DNA of 45,359 nt, taken from Alphaproteobacteria bacterium. GTDB taxonomy: Bacteria; Pseudomonadota; Alphaproteobacteria; CAAHEQ01; UBA3637. Positions 41,457-45,359 of this stretch are shown in pieces. A model generated the notes under the pieces. That model did not search any database. It had not been told where the DNA came from and saw only the letters and a list, made by a program, of their open reading frames with translations. Each line of letters begins with the position of its first letter. Position 1 is the first letter of the stretch. The position numbers were made by a program, and so were the translations under genes. Where the stretch lies: NCBI GenBank assembly GCA_017466695.1, contig JAFTTR010000029.1, positions 1 through 45,359 on the forward strand, written 5' to 3'.

Positions 41457-41530
41457 GAGGCAAAAGCCTCCTTTAAAAAGGAATGCTTTAGAAGGAGGGA
41501 ATTGTAATTTTTTTGCAAATCCCTCTTTTT
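41457..41530 (+). promoter_or_regulatory. Attenuator-like alternative hairpins between gap and pgk
   Basis: Four segments can pair in mutually exclusive ways: 1 GAGGC (41457-41461) with 2 GCCTC (41466-41470); 2 CCTCCTT (41467-41473) with 3 AAGGAGG (41492-41498); 3 GAGGGAATTGTA (41495-41506) with 4 TGCAAATCCCTC (41514-41525; one mismatch, one G-U), followed by TTTTT (41526-41530). The 3:4 pair is a terminator, and 2:3 would prevent it. No regulator is identified. Confidence 0.5.
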
Positions 41531-41556
41531 AATTTAATAACAATAAAGGAAATCAA

Positions 41557-42744
41557 ATGACATATAAAACATTAAATGACTTTGACTTCAGTGGAAAAAC
41601 TGTTTTTGTTCGTGCAGACTTAAACGTTCCAGCAAAAGAAGGTAAAATCACAGATACAACTCGTATCGATAGATTTGTTCCCACACTGAAAGAACTTGTT
41701 GAAAAAGGAGCAAAAGTTGTTGTTGCTTCTCACTTTGGTCGTCCAAAAGGTGAAAAAAATCCAGAATTTACAATGGCATTTTTAGCTCCTGCTTTGGAAC
41801 AAGCAAGTGGTTTAAAAGTAACATTTGTGAACGATTGTATCGGGAATGAAAGAGACACCATTGTTCGTAACATGAACACAGGAGATGTTGTTTTACTTGA
41901 AAACCTACGCTATTACGCTGGGGAAGAAAAAAATGATAAAACTTTTGCAGAACAGCTCGCAAGTGGTATCGATATTTACGTTGATGATGCTTTCTCAACA
42001 GCTCACCGTGCACACGCTTCAACAGAAGGTATGGCTCACCTTTTACCAAGAGCAGCTGGCAGATTGATGCAAGAAGAATTAGAAGCTCTTGATAAAGCTC
42101 TTGGGAATCCAGAACGTCCAGCCGTTGCCGTTGTTGGTGGTTCAAAAGTTTCAACAAAACTTGATTTATTGGGTAACCTTGTTAAAAAAGTTGATTACCT
42201 TTGCATTGGTGGGGGTATGGCTCACACATTCTTGGCTGCAAAAGGCATTCCAATGGGAGAAGGCTCCCTTGTTGAAACAGGCATGATTTCAACAGCAAAA
42301 GAAATTATGGATAACGCAGGCAACTGTAAAATCGTTCTTCCAGTTGATCTTGTTTGGGCTGACAAATTTGGCGAAGGTCAAACGCCTCATACATCAGATG
42401 CAAATGAAGTTCCTGCAGGAAAAGTTTTGCTCGATATTGGCGAAAAATCTGTGAAAGAATTTGTTGAAGTTATTAAAAATTGTAAAACACTCATCTGGAA
42501 TGGACCTGTTGGTGCATTTGAATTAAAACCTTTTGATAAAGGCACAAATGATATTGCTACTGAGGTTGCAAAACTCACAAAAGAAGGTAAACTCACATCT
42601 GTTGCTGGTGGTGGGGATACTGTTTCAGCACTTAAAAAAGCTGGTGCAGAACCTGATTTAACATATGTTTCAGCTGCTGGTGGCGCTTTCCTTGAATGGA
42701 TGGAAGGCAAATCACTCCCAGGTGTTGCAATTTTAGAAAAATAA
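41557..42744 (+). CDS. pgk: Phosphoglycerate kinase
   Basis: This glycolytic enzyme moves phosphate from 1,3-bisphosphoglycerate to ADP. It has 395 residues. VFVRADLNVPAKEG, SHFGRPKG, LLENLRYYAGEE, VVGGSKVSTKLDLL, IGGGMAHTFL, and VAGGGDTVSALKKAG are all family hallmarks. AAAGGAAATCAA precedes the ATG. It follows gap on the same strand, separated by a terminator-like element that may lower or condition its expression, and ends in a strong terminator. Confidence 0.97.
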   Translation: MTYKTLNDFDFSGKTVFVRADLNVPAKEGKITDTTRIDRFVPTLKELVEKGAKVVVASHFGRPKGEKNPEFTMAFLAPALEQASGLKVTFVNDCIGNERDTIVRNMNTGDVVLLENLRYYAGEEKNDKTFAEQLASGIDIYVDDAFSTAHRAHASTEGMAHLLPRAAGRLMQEELEALDKALGNPERPAVAVVGGSKVSTKLDLLGNLVKKVDYLCIGGGMAHTFLAAKGIPMGEGSLVETGMISTAKEIMDNAGNCKIVLPVDLVWADKFGEGQTPHTSDANEVPAGKVLLDIGEKSVKEFVEVIKNCKTLIWNGPVGAFELKPFDKGTNDIATEVAKLTKEGKLTSVAGGGDTVSALKKAGAEPDLTYVSAAGGAFLEWMEGKSLPGVAILEK

Positions 42745-42760
42745 CTTTTCTAAAAACAAA

Positions 42761-42790
42761 AAACCACCGGCCTAGCCGGTGGTTTTTTTT
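42761..42790 (+). terminator. Terminator of pgk
   Basis: AAACCACCGGC (42761-42771), loop CTA, GCCGGTGGTTT (42775-42785), then T-run. Confidence 0.9.
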
Positions 42791-42818
42791 TGAATATCAC
42801 ACAGCTTTTAAAACACCA

Positions 42819-43067
42819 TTAATCCACCAAAGCTGTTTTTTTGGATTTATATATATGTTGATACTGCCCAGAAATATGCCCAATAACAATTCCTTGGTGA
42901 CCTTTGTTTTCTTCAATAACTTCTTTTTTTTGAACAACAATTTCTTTTTGAATAATGGGTTGTTGCCTTGAAGCTAAAAAATCATATTCAGGTGCAAACT
43001 TTTCACCAATAAAGAAAGACAAAGAAGTTAAAACTACCAAATAACTTAATCTTTTTATGATACTCAT
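42819..43067 (-). CDS. Small single-helix membrane protein (82 residues)
   Basis: Unknown. The ATG at 43067 follows GGAGGG at ideal spacing and is preferred to an ATG 4 codons upstream. A hydrophobic helix (residues 6-20, RLSYLVVLTSLSFFIG) lies at the very N terminus, followed by a Lys/Gln/Glu-rich tail (IIQKEIVVQKKEVIEENKG) and a basic end. Layout resembles the other three small membrane proteins to the right, but no sequence identity is obvious. It has a strong promoter at 43110-43137. Confidence 0.65.
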   Translation of the reverse strand: MSIIKRLSYLVVLTSLSFFIGEKFAPEYDFLASRQQPIIQKEIVVQKKEVIEENKGHQGIVIGHISGQYQHIYKSKKTALVD

Positions 43068-43109
43068 ATTACCCTCCATAACAAGGACATATCCTTTCGT
43101 TATAATACT

Positions 43110-43137
43110 ATTGTATCATATCTTTTTGTTTTGTCAA
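43110..43137 (-). promoter_or_regulatory. Promoter of the 82-residue gene
   Basis: On the minus strand TTGACA (43132-43137), 16-base spacer, TACAAT (43110-43115), about 43 bases before the ATG. Confidence 0.65.
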
Positions 43138-43191
43138 GTTATTTTAATAATGTTTTTTTTAAACACTCATAATTTAAAGTAATTTTATAAA

Positions 43192-43851
43192 TCATCTATC
43201 CTTTTGAATAAGCTCTTGCGCAATATCTTCAGGACTTTTATTTCCTTCTGTTAATAAAAATGATTCAAATTTACTTTTATCCAGTGAAGAATCGTGTTTT
43301 AAATTTGCTTTCAAACTCCATTCTGCAGCTGACATAATTAAATATTTTTCAACAGATGGATTAGCTTCTTTTTTACCATTAACTAAATAATCTTGAATAA
43401 TAAGAGGGGCTTTCATATCTCCTGTTGCAGCATAAATTGCCCATAAGCAGTCTAAATCAGCAGCTTCGTCTATTTCTTTATACCCATTTCTCATTAATCC
43501 GATTAATTGTTCACGATTCCAACTTTCCATATCAATGATATAACTCATTGATTTTGATAAAGGAAGGTCATTAATCTTTTTCTTTAAATGAGGCGTTTCT
43601 TGTACCATTCCGTGATAAAAGCACATCACAGGAACAATAGAATTAATATTTTTCCTCATTTGACGGATTCGTTCTATCTTCGAAAATTCATCTGAAAGAT
43701 ATTTCATAACTTTTAAGGCATTTTCATCACTTTTGTATAAGTGATATTTTGAAAATAACTCTTGAGCACTCAGTTCTTTGGAATAAGAATTTGAAGAGAA
43801 ACAAAAAACACATATAAAAGCAAAAAAAAGAGCACGAATCCTGTTTAACAT
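43192..43851 (-). CDS. Exported protein of unknown function
   Basis: This 219-residue protein has a signal peptide (MLNRIRALFFAFICVFCFSS, then NSYSKE). The mature part is helical and charged, with single Cys in VPVMCFYHGM and DLDCLWAIYAATGD and no recognised motif. TAGGAGATAAA is a good ribosome site. It lies among the small membrane-protein genes on the same strand and may belong functionally with them. A helical repeat fold (Sel1 or TPR-like) is possible from the AAEWSLKANL and DYLVNGKKEANPSVEKYLIM segments, but is not shown. Confidence 0.72.
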   Translation of the reverse strand: MLNRIRALFFAFICVFCFSSNSYSKELSAQELFSKYHLYKSDENALKVMKYLSDEFSKIERIRQMRKNINSIVPVMCFYHGMVQETPHLKKKINDLPLSKSMSYIIDMESWNREQLIGLMRNGYKEIDEAADLDCLWAIYAATGDMKAPLIIQDYLVNGKKEANPSVEKYLIMSAAEWSLKANLKHDSSLDKSKFESFLLTEGNKSPEDIAQELIQKDR

Positions 43852-43915
43852 TTTATCTCCTAAAAAATATATTCAAATCTAAACTTTCACATTATTTTTA
43901 ATTTTAGAACGTTCA

Positions 43916-44122
43916 TTATCTATCTTTTTGAGGTATCCAATAATTTGCCTTTTTAGGCTGTGTAGACGGTTTCAAAATTTTTTGAGGTGTATTTTCTTTC
44001 TTTTGTTCTTTATTCATCTCACCAGAAAAGTAATAAGCGCCTGTAATAATTGAAACACTCAGAAGAAAACCCAATACACCCGTCGTAAGACAACTTTTAA
44101 ATTCAGCCTTTGCAGTATCCAT
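43916..44122 (-). CDS. Small single-helix membrane protein (68 residues)
   Basis: Unknown. A short cytoplasmic N terminus (MDTAKAEFKSC) precedes one membrane helix (GVLGFLLSVSIITGAYYF) and a Lys/Gln/Pro-rich tail (KEQKKENTPQKILKP) ending in WIPQKDR. AAAGGAGG is a strong ribosome site 6 bases before the ATG, which argues that the gene is real despite its size. Confidence 0.68.
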   Translation of the reverse strand: MDTAKAEFKSCLTTGVLGFLLSVSIITGAYYFSGEMNKEQKKENTPQKILKPSTQPKKANYWIPQKDR

Positions 44123-44360
44123 AAAAACCTCCTTTACGCATCATACAATGATAGCGTATTAAATATCACCCTAAAAAACAAGTAAAATTATTTCATATAT
44201 GTTAAATATAACAAAATCTCATCTTCTTTAAAGTAAATGATAGCTTTTTTAAGTCATCTACATTTCTTATTATCATCAAAAATATAGTTAAAAAGAAGAG
44301 GAAACGCAAAAACTCCAATTATATTTAACTAGGGTAGTATAAAAAATTCTTTCTTTAAAA

Positions 44361-44585
44361 TTAATTTAAACGTTCTTTTTGTTCATTTTTATACTGAGAT
44401 TTAAGAATCTGTGTTTTCTCAGCCTTTTGAATAACCTGAGCAGGTTTAGGTTCCTCTTTTTCACTTTTTTTTGTGGTATTTGAAAAAACACCTAAATATG
44501 TTGATACAGCTAATACTGTTAACAAAGAAGAACAAACGCCTATATTTGAAATAGGTTCATAATCTTCATATACTTTTCTTTTCAT
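44361..44585 (-). CDS. Small single-helix membrane protein (74 residues)
   Basis: Unknown. The ATG at 44585 (MKRKVYEDYEPISN) follows GAGGGTACCC and is preferred to one 14 codons upstream. One membrane helix (VCSSLLTVLAVSTYLGVF) is followed by a Lys/Glu/Gln tail (EKEEPKPAQVIQKAEKTQ). It lies 16 bases after the 90-residue gene, in the same operon. Confidence 0.65.
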   Translation of the reverse strand: MKRKVYEDYEPISNIGVCSSLLTVLAVSTYLGVFSNTTKKSEKEEPKPAQVIQKAEKTQILKSQYKNEQKERLN

Positions 44586-44601
44586 GGGTACCCTCTTTTC
44601 T

Positions 44602-44874
44602 TTATCTAGAATGAACAAGTTTTTCATTTTCCTTTAAACACAAAGCATCCACCTTTTGTGAACAAACAGAAACAGGTACTTTTTGCGCTATTTCTGTCCC
44701 TTTTGAAACTGGTTGTAGGTGTCTTTCTTGAGAAGCTAATGCGACAACAGATAGTATAACCATAAAGCCTAACGTTGACCAGCCATTTTTATTAGAATGA
44801 AGCTCTTTTTCATAGCGACAACGTAACAAAAACGCTTCTTTTTCAAATTTAAAATTTTTATTTTCTTTTATCAT
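44602..44874 (-). CDS. Small single-helix membrane protein (90 residues)
   Basis: Unknown. A basic N-terminal segment of about 30 residues (KFEKEAFLLRCRYEKELHS) leads into one helix (WSTLGFMVILSVVALA) and a polar tail with two Cys (VSVCSQKVDALCLKE). AAAAGG is a modest ribosome site. First gene of a pair with the 74-residue gene; it lies downstream of the rRNA operon on the same strand. Confidence 0.6.
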   Translation of the reverse strand: MIKENKNFKFEKEAFLLRCRYEKELHSNKNGWSTLGFMVILSVVALASQERHLQPVSKGTEIAQKVPVSVCSQKVDALCLKENEKLVHSR

Positions 44875-45233
44875 GCAAAACCTTTTTTCTAGTTAACCCA
44901 AATTTGTATTTAGATAGCGATATATCCAAATGCAAATAACACTTAGTCAAAAGACTAATCCAATGTAGGCCACACTCTATTTTAATTCATTTATTTTATA
45001 CAGGAAACGAATCCTTATAAAACAAAACCGTCATCCAATAGAGACATGACACTCATACCCACAAAAAAGCATTTAAACACGCAAATAAAAGCAATTTCTT
45101 TTAACTAGGTCAAAGATAGGCATAAACATAAAAGTTTATCAAAAAACCCAAAAAAAAGGCCCCTAGGATGAGTAGGGGCAAGGAGGGTAAAGGAGGGAGG
45201 GAACAAGGAGGTAAGGAGAACGAGTGTATAAAA
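44875..45233. other. Intergenic region downstream of the rRNA operon
   Basis: About 360 bases. It holds the 5S trailer with repeated GGAGG blocks (45181-45221), the rRNA terminator (45150-45179), and a small hairpin TTAGTC/GACTAA (44943-44958). The rest is AT-rich, with no gene that I can support. Confidence 0.6.
45150..45179 (-). terminator. Terminator of the rRNA operon
   Basis: On the minus strand GCCCCTA and TAGGGGC (45159-45165 and 45173-45179) form a 7-base-pair stem with loop CTCATCC, followed by C and seven or more T. Confidence 0.85.
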
Positions 45234-45351
45234 GGTTCGGCAGTGACCTACTCTTCCGCAGCTTAAGCTGAAGTACCATTGGCGCAGTAAAGTTTCACGG
45301 CCGAGTTCGGAATGGGATCGGGTGGTACCTTTACGCAATAGCCACCGAACC
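45234..45351 (-). rRNA. rrf: 5S ribosomal RNA
   Basis: Read on the minus strand, the 118 bases begin GGTTCGGTGGC and end CACTGCCGAACC; the seven-base ends GGTTCGG and CCGAACC pair to form helix I. Inner landmarks include CACCCGATCCCATTCCGAAC, CTCGGCCGTGAAAC and GGTACTTCAG. It is the last gene of an rRNA operon whose 23S and 16S genes would lie beyond the right edge; the window stops 8 bases past it. It is followed by a pyrimidine-rich trailer and terminator. Confidence 0.95.
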
Positions 45352-45359
45352 ATTGATAC

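Noticed and set aside
45105-45353. 82-residue frame over the 5S rRNA
   Set aside because: It lies on the 5S gene and its trailer; the RNA explains the sequence.

Overview
The window looks like a piece of an AT-rich (about one third G+C by eye) Gram-negative genome, most likely an alphaproteobacterium of a reduced or host-associated lineage. The evidence is the tig-clpP-clpX-lon-HU order, the str operon (rpsL-rpsG-fusA), a GTSGKT-type Mur ligase paralogue next to an LD-carboxypeptidase, a gap-pgk pair, and outer-membrane functions (PagP, FadL-type porin). The lineage is inferred from gene order and remembered family features, not from a search. The window breaks off inside fusA on the left and 8 bases past a 5S rRNA on the right, so it may be a whole contig that ended at an rRNA operon.

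Layout. 1-1300: str operon on the minus strand with its promoter. 1481-3475: an XRE regulator and an uncharacterised 514-residue protein. 3650-5816: a three-gene operon (CPVC membrane protein, helical cytosolic protein, ZntB/CorA-type transporter). 5829-12886: a secreted HExxH protein, exonuclease III, PagP, glucokinase, MnmA, a Ca2+/Na+ exchanger and a FadL-type porin. 13036-19545: a membrane-anchored DsbA-like protein with a cysteine-rich cytoplasmic head, ThrRS, two tandem paralogous HNH proteins and RF3. 19771-26458: tRNA-Leu, trigger factor, ClpP, ClpX, Lon, HU and tRNA-Val, followed by a GC-rich repeat patch that duplicates the tRNA 3' end. 27031-38716: a TPM protein, a GT2 glycosyltransferase, a HipBA-type module, a 71-residue orphan, an AsmA-like protein, a Mur ligase/LdcA/U32 operon and a periplasmic protein coupled to a lytic transglycosylase. 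38713-45351: a polybasic/polyacidic protein, gap-pgk with attenuator-like structures between them, a group of small single-helix membrane proteins and the 5S rRNA.

How the genes work together. Glucokinase, GAPDH and PGK indicate glycolysis. PagP, the FadL-type porin, AsmA-like protein, lytic transglycosylase, LdcA and Mur ligase serve envelope maintenance and muropeptide recycling. Trigger factor, ClpXP, Lon and the DsbA-like protein form a folding and quality-control set. Sigma70-like promoters (TTGACA-N16-18-TATAAT type) and hairpin/T-tract terminators are unusually clear throughout, and in two places a promoter is embedded in the preceding gene's terminator hairpin.

No CRISPR array, integrase or transposase was seen. 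The best candidates for undescribed biology are the tandem HNH pair, the Cys-rich DsbA-like protein, the CPVC operon, the small membrane-protein cluster beside the rRNA operon, the gap-pgk attenuator-like region, and the tRNA-Val repeat patch.
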